NCBI GenBank assembly: GCA_023387295.1
Contig: JAEWIG010000205.1
Span: 1-38,394 of the forward strand
Direction of reading: 5' to 3'
Length of the DNA: 38,394 nt
Origin: Bacillota bacterium
GTDB lineage: Bacteria; Bacillota; Bacilli; Bacillales; Cytobacillaceae
Notes under the pieces: model-generated
The model's input: only the letters and a program-made list of their open reading frames with translations
Told to the model about the DNA's origin: nothing
The model's database searches: none
In this document: positions 1-7,860 of the stretch, piece by piece
Layout of the letters: each line of letters starts with the position of its first letter
Position numbering within the stretch: the stretch's first letter is position 1
Position numbers and translations under genes: made by a program

Positions 1-26
1 TTTAGGTTAAACTGGATTTGAGTCAT
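1..26 (-). CDS. IS256-family transposase, N-terminal fragment
   Basis: Only eight codons are inside the window: MTQIQFNL. IS256-family transposases of Firmicutes commonly begin MTQ(V/I/L)(Q/H)F. The ATG at 26-24 is preceded by GGAGGA (39-34) with a 7 nt spacing. The gene runs off the left edge. Family assignment rests on this short start together with the IS256-like inverted repeat at 101-127. Confidence 0.65.
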
Positions 27-127
27 AATTAATTCCTCCACAATGTTTTCGTCGTTGATAACCATTGTGACCAATTGGAATTAATTTGACTCCTTTTTTC
101 TTTTTACACAATTATATGGACTTAATC
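1..127 (-). mobile_element. End of an IS256-family insertion sequence (truncated by window edge)
   Basis: Read on the minus strand, the stretch from 127 begins GATTAAGTCCATATAATTG and continues TGTAAAAAG. This closely resembles the IS256-type terminal inverted repeat as I remember it (GATAAAGTCCGTATAATTG). About 100 bp further in, a transposase-like start codon follows with a strong ribosome binding site, the normal IS256 layout. The outer boundary falls at 127, and 128-135 (CATTTCCC) would be one copy of the 8 bp target duplication. The rest of the element lies left of the window, so whether it is intact cannot be told. Confidence 0.75.
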
Positions 128-262
128 CATTTCCCGACGAGTTCGGGCATCAACTGGTCATATTAGTTACCGGTCTTTTCAAATCTCGACGGGTTCGGGC
201 ATCAACTGCCCTATTAGTTACCGGTCTTTTCATTTCCTGACCAGTTCGGGCATCAACTGGCC
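128..262. repeat. Three-unit tandem repeat (51-52 bp) with internal hairpin
   Basis: The core GTTCGGGCATCAACTG occurs at 141-156, 193-208 and 244-259 (periods 52 and 51 bp). Units are linked by TATTAGTTACCGGTCTTTTC. Units 1 and 3 contain an imperfect stem: GACGAGTT with AACTGGTC, and GACCAGTT with AACTGGCC, around the loop CGGGCATC. The IS end joins at CATTTCC, a segment that also precedes unit 3, so the insertion lies inside the array and more units may exist outside the window. Function unknown. Confidence 0.8.
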
Positions 263-416
263 ATATCTGAGAATGATAGCTAAATGATTTATCCCATACT
301 CAAAAGCGTAATCAGCGAGAATGGTTTGCTCAATGTATTATTGATGCTGGTCGTTTGGATAAGCAATAAATCCAACATTTGATAGCAGCAAATTGTACTC
401 CCTATAATTCTATGTC
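263..416. other. Intergenic stretch without a recognised gene
   Basis: This stretch holds a short stop-to-stop frame on the plus strand (280-372) ending ...REWFAQCIIDAGRLDKQ. It has no start codon or ribosome binding site and may be a gene remnant. I see no promoter or terminator that I would defend. Confidence 0.3.
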
Positions 417-770
417 CTATCTCACTATTGTAAAATTATTTTCATCCTTAATAATAGGTACATTAATCATCGTTACATTTTTTACAGACGCCCTCTTCAA
501 TGATTGCATGCATTTGACCAAAAAATATATTTTCGATTCTTCCCCTTGTAGTTCGGCTTCTACACTTCCATCTTCTAAATTTTTTACCCATCCCGTTAAT
601 TTCATTCTTTTGGCAAGACAAGATATTTCTAAGCGGAATCCAACTTTTTGTACTCTTCCTGAAAAAATAACTTTTGTTCTAAATGTAGTACCTGAATCAA
701 ACTTTGGGAATTTAATTCGATTTGCATGCCAAATGACATACTCTTCTCTAACTTTCTTTAAAACACTCAT
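417..770 (-). CDS. acyP: Acylphosphatase
   Basis: This 117-residue protein would hydrolyse acyl phosphates such as acetyl- or carbamoyl-phosphate in the cytoplasm. The acylphosphatase fold covers residues ~30-105. It has SGRVQKVGFR, which carries the catalytic Arg of the GxVQGVGFR motif (G to K at one position), followed by LTGWVKNLEDGSVEAE with the catalytic Asn. It is longer than the usual ~90 residues: about 25 extra N-terminal residues precede the domain. The start is supported by AAAGGAG 10 nt upstream of the ATG. No operon partner is evident. Confidence 0.9.
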   Translation of the reverse strand: MSVLKKVREEYVIWHANRIKFPKFDSGTTFRTKVIFSGRVQKVGFRLEISCLAKRMKLTGWVKNLEDGSVEAELQGEESKIYFLVKCMQSLKRASVKNVTMINVPIIKDENNFTIVR

Positions 771-918
771 TACTCAGCAGGCTCCTTTAATTTTATTTCC
801 GATCATCTGAACCATAATATATTAAAGCTACACTCTCTCTAAGAAGTAAGTTAAGGAAATATTCTTCATTAAATTAAACTTATCCTTCTTAATTAATCTA
901 AACTCTATCTTAAAATGT

Positions 919-954
919 AAAAAGGCGACCTCCATTATTGAAGAATCGCTCTTT
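919..954 (-). terminator. Probable terminator after the DUF2325 gene
   Basis: On the minus strand AAAGAGCGA pairs with TCGCCTTT (one bulged base) around a 17 nt loop, followed by a short T tract. It lies just after the stop codon at 965. The stem is weak. Confidence 0.45.
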
Positions 955-964
955 ATCCCGATAA

Positions 965-2707
965 CTAACTAATTGCCAAATAAATCTCTTCAATTGTTTT
1001 TTCTACATTTACTTTTCCACTTAAATAGCGGAGTTTATTCTTTTCTTTTCCGAGTGTTTTCATTAATTTCGAATAAAATCCATGACTTAAAACAGAAGTG
1101 TTCACGAATACATAATCATAACCAGAAATGATTTTAAAATCTCGATTGATTAAATCGACATATACTAATTCAACAAAAGGCAAGGCTTCCTTCACTTTCC
1201 GCTGCCATTGCTGATGTCCACCCATAATAATGATTTTCTTTTTGCCGATTGCCTTAAGCATTTCCTCTAAAGGGATAGATGGGACCTCTTCCTCTTCCCT
1301 TGTCAGAATGTACTTCCGTAATCCAACAACTTCACTTTCTAATTCTTGAAGCTTGTTGTAATCATCATTCTGTTCTAATTGCTTTTGATAAGACTTCACT
1401 TGAGCTTCGAGATCTTTAATTTGCTGAAGATAACTCTTTTCTTTCGCAAGGAAGGTCGCTTTTTCTTGTTCGCATTCTCGATTCACTTTTGCTATTTCAT
1501 TGGATAACTTATTCACTTTTGCGAGATTTTTTTCATGAGAACCATCTGTTACGACTCGTTCTAGCTGTGAATAATCTTCAACGATGTATTGAGTATAGAG
1601 AACAAACGTAAACAAGATGATTTGTTCTCGTTCAGAGAGTTTCAGACTTTCTGTTATGCTCACACACATATACAACAAGGATTCCCATGTTTTCTTCGAG
1701 AGTTGATTTACTTTCATCAATTCTGTCAGTTGAACCCCTTGATTAAACGATAAATTTATTATTCTTCCAAAAATTTGATGTAAAAAATCTTGAGAATGCA
1801 AGTAATCCAATATTTCATCTTCGGAAATGACTTCATTTTCAGCTTTTCCTTCTAAAAATTCCATAATTAATTGTTCAATATACAATTGTTCTTTTACATT
1901 AATCGATTTAATCTTGTCATATTTACGGTCATGATGAATATCAAAAAAATGAGCAACGATCGTACGATATTTCTTATCATTATCTGAGCTATATTTAATA
2001 TAGCCTTCGTAACTATTAGCCCCTTTTCTAAGCTCCTGTATCATTTGAGCCAATCTTTTATTAGAGATTTTTTCAAATAATGATTTCAAATCCAATGGTG
2101 AATGAGCAGGGACAGCAATATTATCTCTACAAATATCATAAAGTTTCAATTGAAACTGAAAATAATCTTCCACACGACCATTTTCACCTAAATGAATTAA
2201 ATCTTCTAATACATAGTATCCAGATATACACCAACCAAGGTTAGGGCCATGAAAACTAATAAATTTTGCGATCGCAATATCAAATAAAATGGATTCCTCA
2301 TCATAAGAGTATCCTTTTTTCTGAAAGGTAAAATACGATTGGATCGTGAACATCGTTTCCTGCTTGAAGAAATTCCACATCGGTTTTATGCCTTTTTTTA
2401 TCAACGTCAATGTTTTAGAAAAATCATTTTGTTCAAGCTCAAAATAGACAATTCCCGCTAATCGACGTAGCGTTTGCATTCGGACATACGGATATCTGAT
2501 AGCAGAATGTTTAAATTGTACCCCTCTTTGATAAGCCTCATAATACGCTACTTCATTTTCTAAATAAATTTTATTAATATCCTCTGCAATGAAATCTTTA
2601 GATGCTAAAGCTTGGATAAATAAAAATAAGTTCAATGGATCTTCTTTCGTTTTGTATACATATTCTTTAAAGCTAAGAGCTAAATCATTTGAATTCGCTA
2701 TTGTCAT
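965..2707 (-). CDS. DUF2325 domain protein with coiled coil
   Basis: This 580-residue soluble protein is of unknown function. Residues ~395-465 are a charged heptad-like coiled coil (KVNKLSNEIAKVNRECEQEK onward). Residues ~485-580 form a DUF2325 module: a buried strand IIIMGG, then HQQWQRKVKEALPFVELVYV and a YDYVFVNTSVLSHGFYSK stretch, a small Rossmann-like domain also seen as short stand-alone proteins. The N-terminal ~390 residues are helical and match no family I know. AGGAGTG lies 8 nt before the ATG. The small membrane-protein gene upstream ends 15 bp away, so the two are probably cotranscribed. A sensor or scaffold role is only a guess. Confidence 0.7.
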   Translation of the reverse strand: MTIANSNDLALSFKEYVYKTKEDPLNLFLFIQALASKDFIAEDINKIYLENEVAYYEAYQRGVQFKHSAIRYPYVRMQTLRRLAGIVYFELEQNDFSKTLTLIKKGIKPMWNFFKQETMFTIQSYFTFQKKGYSYDEESILFDIAIAKFISFHGPNLGWCISGYYVLEDLIHLGENGRVEDYFQFQLKLYDICRDNIAVPAHSPLDLKSLFEKISNKRLAQMIQELRKGANSYEGYIKYSSDNDKKYRTIVAHFFDIHHDRKYDKIKSINVKEQLYIEQLIMEFLEGKAENEVISEDEILDYLHSQDFLHQIFGRIINLSFNQGVQLTELMKVNQLSKKTWESLLYMCVSITESLKLSEREQIILFTFVLYTQYIVEDYSQLERVVTDGSHEKNLAKVNKLSNEIAKVNRECEQEKATFLAKEKSYLQQIKDLEAQVKSYQKQLEQNDDYNKLQELESEVVGLRKYILTREEEEVPSIPLEEMLKAIGKKKIIIMGGHQQWQRKVKEALPFVELVYVDLINRDFKIISGYDYVFVNTSVLSHGFYSKLMKTLGKEKNKLRYLSGKVNVEKTIEEIYLAIS

Positions 2708-2722
2708 ATAACGACACTCCTA

Positions 2723-3061
2723 TTACCTGGGCTTTCTTCTTTTATATGTGAATAAATCAACGATTAGGAATGAGACAATAAGGATCGAAACAATTAAGGA
2801 GTATAAAAAGTAGTCACGAAATAATGCCTGTGACCATTGGGTTCCATCCGTAATAATCCAATAACTAATTTGATTAGAAATCCCAATTCCATCTTGTTCC
2901 CCGAAGCTTGCCTCATAATTAAACCATAAACTAATTGACGAAAAAAATGAAATGATAAATGCAACAGTCAAGCTAATAAAAAGTGGACGCTTTATAGAAA
3001 ATTTCTTCAATAGCAAAAAAATGACGGACAACAATACCAACAAGCTCAATAAAAACAACAT
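2723..3061 (-). CDS. Small membrane protein, unknown function
   Basis: I place the start at the ATG at 3061 (112 residues, MLFLLSLLVLLSVIF...), which has AGAGAGG 6 nt upstream. An in-frame ATG nine codons earlier (3088) has no ribosome binding site. Three hydrophobic segments are visible (residues ~1-18, ~28-47, ~90-108), with an acidic, aromatic extracytoplasmic loop and a KRRKPR tail, presumably cytoplasmic. No family recognised. It precedes the DUF2325 gene by 15 bp and is probably in the same operon. Confidence 0.6.
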   Translation of the reverse strand: MLFLLSLLVLLSVIFLLLKKFSIKRPLFISLTVAFIISFFSSISLWFNYEASFGEQDGIGISNQISYWIITDGTQWSQALFRDYFLYSLIVSILIVSFLIVDLFTYKRRKPR

Positions 3062-3125
3062 CTCACACCTCTCTTGATTTACAATCATCCTTTATCTTCT
3101 AAAATAACCATCTTTCAATTAATAA

Positions 3126-3160
3126 AAAGGAGCAGCAATATTAACATTTGCTACTCCTTT
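3126..3160 (-). terminator. Terminator of the methyltransferase gene
   Basis: AAAGGAGCAGCAA (3126-3138) pairs with TTGCTACTCCTTT (3148-3160), 13 bp with one G-U. On the minus strand it is followed by TTTTTATT. It lies directly downstream of the gene ending at 3170. Confidence 0.85.
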
Positions 3161-3169
3161 ATACATATT

Positions 3170-3796
3170 CTACTTTGAAATAATCAATACGCCACCACAA
3201 TGAGAGATTGGATAGAACTCACACTTACATTCATTCTTTAGTGAAGAACGCAGCTCCTGATAAACGAAGTAATATTCATCGCTATCCCAGTAATCGATAC
3301 TCTCCTTGCGACATTGTTCAAGCTTTTCTCTTGTTTCAAAAGCAATATCACCAAAGAGAAGTTTTCCATCCTTATTAAGAAGAGATAGTAGATTTATGAT
3401 AAATGGTGTTTTTTCTTCGTCTGTTAAATGATGTAGGGCATACGTACTTATAATAAAATCATATTTTTCATTTATAAACTCAGAAGGTAAACCATTCGAA
3501 ATATCCCACTCAACCAAATTGGCATTTGGCATTTTCGCTTCTGCAATGGCAATCATTTTTGAAGAGAAATCAACACCATCAATCTGATGTCCATTTTCAT
3601 ATAGTTTACTCGTTAAAACACCTGTACCAAAGCCAATATCTAGAACTCTAGCATGCTCATTTTGCATCACTTCATTAAAAATGGTGTTCAGGATGTTCTT
3701 ATATCCTGCAAATGGATAAAGATTATTTTCCTCACTGACCTGCACCGTTTGATCATAATTATCTGCCCATAAATTGAATCCTTGATTATTTAACAT
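3170..3796 (-). CDS. Class I SAM-dependent methyltransferase
   Basis: This 208-residue protein has a canonical Rossmann methyltransferase core. Motif I is VLDIGFGTGVLTSKL (residues ~51-65), followed by an acidic motif II in IDGVDFSSKMI and the post-motif ISTYALHHLTDEEK. The N-terminus (FNLWADNYDQTV) resembles YrrT-type small-molecule methyltransferases, but the substrate cannot be read from sequence. GGAGGAG precedes the ATG. The gene has its own terminator and no obvious partner. Confidence 0.8.
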   Translation of the reverse strand: MLNNQGFNLWADNYDQTVQVSEENNLYPFAGYKNILNTIFNEVMQNEHARVLDIGFGTGVLTSKLYENGHQIDGVDFSSKMIAIAEAKMPNANLVEWDISNGLPSEFINEKYDFIISTYALHHLTDEEKTPFIINLLSLLNKDGKLLFGDIAFETREKLEQCRKESIDYWDSDEYYFVYQELRSSLKNECKCEFYPISHCGGVLIISK

Positions 3797-4029
3797 GAAT
3801 GCTCCTCCAATAATTTCAACTAATTTACGAGCATTCCATCAGTACATAGAAATTACTCGTATCGCACCTCAAGAAAACTTTTCAAATTACAAATCTCTTT
3901 CTGTTTCATATGAAATCACACCTTTCTACAATATAGTTAAATATTAACATATCATCTGAAATCTTCCATAAATAAATTTTTATTCAATATAACCCGTTAG
4001 TAGTTGAAAACACTCCATGACCATATGAT

Positions 4030-4058
4030 TTGTCAAATAAAATAGTAAAATATATAAT
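4030..4058 (+). promoter_or_regulatory. Sigma-A promoter of the merR-CNNM operon
   Basis: TTGTCA (4030-4035), a 17 bp spacer and TATAAT (4053-4058) are close to consensus. Transcription would start near 4065. The rest of the ~300 bp gap upstream (3797-4029) is AT-rich with no gene that I can see. Confidence 0.75.
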
Positions 4059-4063
4059 AATAA

Positions 4064-4087
4064 CCAAACTATAACGTTACAGTTTGG
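4064..4087. promoter_or_regulatory. 24 bp palindrome at the transcription start, probable MerR operator
   Basis: CCAAACTATAAC followed by GTTACAGTTTGG is a dyad with 11 of 12 pairs matching. The central CTATAACGTTA resembles MerR-family targets. It begins at the predicted +1 and touches the GGAGG of the ribosome binding site, so it could act as a DNA roadblock or as an mRNA hairpin over the start site. Confidence 0.7.
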
Positions 4088-4097
4088 AGGGATATCG

Positions 4098-4498
4098 ATG
4101 GGGCGATCAAATTAAAAATCGGCGAATTAGCTGATAAAACAAATGTGACTAAGAGAACAATTGATTACTATACAAATCTTGGATTATTAGAAGCAGAACG
4201 TTCCCCTTCGAATTATCGCTATTACGATCATTCCTCAATCGAGCGCATTGCTTTTATCGAAAAATGTAAAGAAGAGGGCATGTCTTTAGAAGAGATTAAA
4301 AAGAAGATCATCACCCAGTTTTCTGAAGAGGTGGATGTTCTTGAACTTCGATTGAAAATCCAAGGTTTGGACAAAGATGTCACAAAAGCTTTATCCCAGC
4401 TTAAAGAAAAAGACCCGGCTAAGTATGAAGAATTCAAGAAAAACATATCACCTGAAAGCTTATCATTAATCCAATCATTACTTTTATTACTTAGCTAA
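4098..4498 (+). CDS. MerR-family regulator, apparent frameshift at the start
   Basis: The protein body (..LKIGELADKTNVTKRTIDYY..) is a clear MerR winged helix with a short coiled coil and a C-terminal tail of ~50 residues. The ATG at 4098 has a strong GGAGGG, but its frame stops after five codons. The frame encoding KIGELADKT has no ATG, GTG or TTG upstream, and its first GTG (4145) would delete the first recognition helix. Adding one G to the GGGG run at 4100-4103 would join both, giving MGAIKLKIGELADKTNV. It is either a sequencing error, a real lesion, or a phase-variable tract. It probably regulates itself and the CNNM gene 76 bp downstream. Confidence 0.7.
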
Positions 4499-4540
4499 GA
4501 CGATGTTACATAAGTAGTCTAATAAACTTTTTAAATCTTT

Positions 4541-4577
4541 AGGAGGTGTATGTCTTACTTCGTGTAAGACCATTTTG
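4541..4577 (+). promoter_or_regulatory. Shine-Dalgarno and TTG start separated by a perfect hairpin
   Basis: AGGAGGTG is at 4541-4548 and the TTG start at 4575, 28 nt from AGGAGG, too far for normal initiation. Between them GTCTTAC (4552-4558), loop TTCGT and GTAAGAC (4564-4570) form a perfect 7 bp hairpin. Folding removes 19 nt and leaves 9 nt of effective spacing. An ATG at 4550 opens a five-codon frame (MSYFV) that ends inside the hairpin. Confidence 0.65.
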
Positions 4578-5870
4578 ACGACGATAAACTTATTATTAAT
4601 TGTTCTATTAATTGCATTAACTGCTTTTTTCGTAGCAACAGAATTTGCGATTGTTAAAATACGTGTTTCAAGAATTGACCAGCTTGTTTTAGAAGGTAGA
4701 AAAGGAGCAGTAGCAGCTAAAAAAGTCGTTACTCATTTAGATGAATATTTATCTGCCTGTCAGCTCGGTATTACGATTACTGCATTAGGATTAGGTTGGC
4801 TCGGTGAACCGACCGTTGAAAAGCTATTGCACCCACTGTTTACTTATTTAGAGTTAAATGAAACACTTACTCATGTTTTATCTTTTGGGATCGCTTTTGC
4901 TCTCGTAACGTTTCTCCATGTTGTTGTCGGGGAGCTTGCACCTAAAACCGTTGCCATTCAAAAAGCAGAAGCCGTTACATTAGCAACTGCCGTACCGATT
5001 ATTTGGTTCTACAGAATCATGTATCCATTTATTTGGTTTTTAAACGGCTCAGCTCGTGCTCTTGTAGGTGTGTTTGGGTTAAAACCTGCCTCTGAGCATG
5101 AGGTTGCACACTCTGAAGAAGAATTACGAATTCTTCTTTCCGAAAGTTATAAAAGCGGTGAAATTAACAAAAATGAGTTCAAATATGTGAACAACATCTT
5201 TGAGTTTGATGAAAGAATTGCTAAAGAGATCATGGTGCCTCGAACAGAAATCACCTCCATTTCGGTGAATGATTCCCTTGATGACATCATGAATACGATT
5301 CAATCGGAAAATTACACACGCTATCCTGTCGTAGATGGAGACAAAGATAATATTCTTGGTTTCATCAATGTAAAGGAATTTTTAACAGCTTATTTTTCAA
5401 GAGGTTTAAACGATGAAAATTTAACTCTTCAAGCGTTTATTAATCCTGTCATCCAAGTCATTGAGACGATCCCTATTCATGACTTGCTCGTACAAATGCA
5501 AAAGAAACGAATTCACATTGCCATCCTAATGGATGAATACGGAGGTACGTCTGGTTTAGTTACCGCAGAAGACATTATTGAGGAAATCGTCGGTGAAATA
5601 AGAGACGAGTTTGACTTTGATGAAGTTCCAGAAATACGAAAACTAAATGATAACCACTATATCCTAGATTCCAAGTTACTCATTGACGATGTGAACCATT
5701 TATTAGGAACTGACTTAGAACAAGAAGACGTGGATACGATTGGCGGCTGGTTCCTAACTCAAAACATGGATGCTGAAGTAGGAGCTGAAATCGAGGCTGA
5801 AGGGTTTCAATTTAAAGTCCATGAAAAAGACGGATATCAGCTTCATTATTTAGAAGTGATGAAATTATAG
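4575..5870 (+). CDS. CNNM/CBS-domain membrane protein (YhdP/CorC family)
   Basis: A 431-residue protein of the family once called TlyC/HlyC hemolysins, now linked to Mg2+ or other divalent-cation export. Residues ~1-190 are the CNNM (DUF21) domain with transmembrane segments and the conserved ALTAFFVATEFAIVK and LGWLGEPTVE. A CBS pair follows (~205-335, IMVPRTEITSISV, DEYGGTSGLVT), then a CorC/HlyC domain (~350-431, DTIGGWFLTQ). The TTG start is kept because it matches the usual N-terminus of YhdP-like proteins and no other start exists in frame. Transcribed with the MerR gene. Confidence 0.88.
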   Translation: MTTINLLLIVLLIALTAFFVATEFAIVKIRVSRIDQLVLEGRKGAVAAKKVVTHLDEYLSACQLGITITALGLGWLGEPTVEKLLHPLFTYLELNETLTHVLSFGIAFALVTFLHVVVGELAPKTVAIQKAEAVTLATAVPIIWFYRIMYPFIWFLNGSARALVGVFGLKPASEHEVAHSEEELRILLSESYKSGEINKNEFKYVNNIFEFDERIAKEIMVPRTEITSISVNDSLDDIMNTIQSENYTRYPVVDGDKDNILGFINVKEFLTAYFSRGLNDENLTLQAFINPVIQVIETIPIHDLLVQMQKKRIHIAILMDEYGGTSGLVTAEDIIEEIVGEIRDEFDFDEVPEIRKLNDNHYILDSKLLIDDVNHLLGTDLEQEDVDTIGGWFLTQNMDAEVGAEIEAEGFQFKVHEKDGYQLHYLEVMKL

Positions 5871-5876
5871 GTTTGT

Positions 5877-5911
5877 AAAAGAGTTAGGTAACCCCTAGCT
5901 CTTTTATTTTT
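5877..5911 (+). terminator. Terminator of the merR-CNNM operon
   Basis: AAAAGAGTTAGG (5877-5888) pairs with CCTAGCTCTTTT (5894-5905) around a short loop, followed by ATTTTT. Confidence 0.88.
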
Positions 5912-5954
5912 ACCTAGAGGATCGAACATTCATGAATGGATCAAAAGCTCATGT

Positions 5955-5993
5955 ATCGAGTCTGTTTCTCATTTCGTTGAAAATAGACTCGAT
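5955..5993. repeat. Inverted repeat upstream of the GMC oxidoreductase gene
   Basis: ATCGAGTCT (5955-5963) and AGACTCGAT (5985-5993) are perfect complements, with an inner TTTC/GAAA pairing. There is no T tract, so this is not a terminator. It could be an operator or leader hairpin of the gene starting ~90 bp downstream. Confidence 0.5.
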
Positions 5994-6085
5994 GATTGGA
6001 CATGCATACAATACGATTTAAAAATTGTGAATAAAATGGTGATGGAATGCTTTATATTACATCACATGTTGAAAGGAATGATTGC

Positions 6086-7813
6086 GTGTCAAACAAAAAA
6101 TTAATATTTGATTATATCGTAATTGGGGCGGGAACTGCTGGAGGAGTCATTGCCAAAGAGTTAACGGATGACCGAAAAACTTCCGTGCTCGTCCTTGAAC
6201 CAGGGACAAATATTCTAAACAATACTCCTTCCGCTGTGAGAGCAAGTATTCTATTTAACGATAATAAACTGTCCTTTAACACACTTTCGAGTTTAGAACA
6301 AAATCTTGGACGCCAACTAAAATTATCGAGTGGAAGAGTAATTGGAGGGAGCTCACAACATAATCTTATGTATGCAGTAAGAGGAAGCCGAAACCTTTAT
6401 GATGAATGGGCAAATCTCATTGGAAAACAATGGAGCTACGAAAATGTTCGGCGATTATTTAAGCAAAATGAAACATACACAGGAAGTTCGCAAAACTCTG
6501 AAGAACGAGGAACTAGAGGACCTATTTTTGTTAGACAACAAATCATACCGAATGAAGGTCTTATCCACACTTTAGCTGAAGCAACATCAGAAGCTTTAAA
6601 TATCCCAATTGTTGAAGATTACAATACTGGCATTAGGGATTGTACATTTTTCAAATCGCAATTTATCCAACAAGAAATAGATGGTATGTTTGTCCGTTCC
6701 TCTACTACAACTGGCTATTTAAATGAAGATATCGTCACACAAGGAAATGAGTTTCACCCAGATGAATTCGGAATTGACGAGAGAAAGTTAGTCATTTTTG
6801 CAAAAACAACCGTAAACAAAATTCTATTTAAACAAAATAAAGGAATGAACACTGCAATCGGCGTTAAATTTGTGAGAGACGGAATATCACAGAACGCTTT
6901 TGCAAGAAAAGGAGTCATTGTTTCAGCAGGTAATTTTTCCTCTGTCATCCTTCAACGCTCAGGAATTGGAAAACCGTGTGACTTGGCTGAAGCTGGTCTA
7001 TCAACATTAGTAAACAGCCCTCATGTCGGAGAAAATTTTCAAACCCATTATTATGTAGGAATAGGAGTAGAAGTAGAAACAAATCGTCTCCTACAAGTGT
7101 TGTCCTCTGATCCTGACCAACCTATTGCTCTTGGTGCTTTTAAAACAGAAAGTGGAGATAATGGGCGTAGGCTTCAATTATTTGGACTCCCACTACCAAA
7201 TTTTATTCCGATTTCAGATATATTTACTAATCAATGGCAATTCAATCCGGAAAAGCAGAGGAATATTATGAGTATTGCGATTTCTGATCTTAACCCTCGA
7301 AGCAGAGGCAAGATTACAGTAGCACATAGCGATCCAGAGGCTCTTCCATCGATTCAATTAAATCCGTTAAATAATCCTGAGGATTTAAATTATATGGTCG
7401 ATCAATATATTGAAACATTCAATATTATAATGAAGGCTCGCGAACTAGATCCAGATGGCATTTATAATGTAGTCTATCCCCCTGAGGAAGTATTCACTTT
7501 GCCAAATGAAGCCGAAAAGCGACAACGACTCACAGATTTCGTAAAAGCCTCCTATTCTAATTTCGGTCATTTTGGAGGCCAATGTAAAATGGGAAGGAAT
7601 ATTCAAGAAGGTGTTGTTGATGGATTCCTTAATGTCTTTGGTACCAATAACCTTAAAGTAGCCGACCTTTCTATCTCTCCGATTTTGCCAGATGGCAACA
7701 CTTCTACAGCAGCTCAAATTATCGGTTTAAAGGCGGCACGATTTATTCGAAGCGAATCTTCCCAATGTGTGGTAGATGATAAAGTATTCGATGAATATGA
7801 ATCTCAGAAGTAA
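6086..7813 (+). CDS. GMC-family FAD oxidoreductase
   Basis: A flavoprotein of the glucose-methanol-choline family. The FAD-binding motif is IVIGAGTAGGVIAKEL near the N-terminus. GMC signature 1 is SSGRVIGGSSQHNLMYAVRG, signature 2 is GVIVSAGNFSSVILQRSGIG, and the C-terminal catalytic region is FGHFGGQCKMG, with LKVADLSISP and LPDGNTSTAAQIIG. I prefer the GTG at 6086 (575 residues), which has GAAAGGA 8 nt upstream; an ATG at 6047 has a weaker site and adds 13 residues. The alcohol or sugar substrate is unknown. Monocistronic, with its own terminator. Confidence 0.85.
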   Translation: MSNKKLIFDYIVIGAGTAGGVIAKELTDDRKTSVLVLEPGTNILNNTPSAVRASILFNDNKLSFNTLSSLEQNLGRQLKLSSGRVIGGSSQHNLMYAVRGSRNLYDEWANLIGKQWSYENVRRLFKQNETYTGSSQNSEERGTRGPIFVRQQIIPNEGLIHTLAEATSEALNIPIVEDYNTGIRDCTFFKSQFIQQEIDGMFVRSSTTTGYLNEDIVTQGNEFHPDEFGIDERKLVIFAKTTVNKILFKQNKGMNTAIGVKFVRDGISQNAFARKGVIVSAGNFSSVILQRSGIGKPCDLAEAGLSTLVNSPHVGENFQTHYYVGIGVEVETNRLLQVLSSDPDQPIALGAFKTESGDNGRRLQLFGLPLPNFIPISDIFTNQWQFNPEKQRNIMSIAISDLNPRSRGKITVAHSDPEALPSIQLNPLNNPEDLNYMVDQYIETFNIIMKARELDPDGIYNVVYPPEEVFTLPNEAEKRQRLTDFVKASYSNFGHFGGQCKMGRNIQEGVVDGFLNVFGTNNLKVADLSISPILPDGNTSTAAQIIGLKAARFIRSESSQCVVDDKVFDEYESQK

Positions 7814-7860
7814 GAAATAGGTAGCCTTATTAGCTTAGGGCAGAGTCAGGAAATTCAAAG

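Noticed and set aside
280..372. Frame ending REWFAQCIIDAGRLDKQ
   Set aside because: No start codon or ribosome binding site, and the family is not recognised; kept only as a remark.
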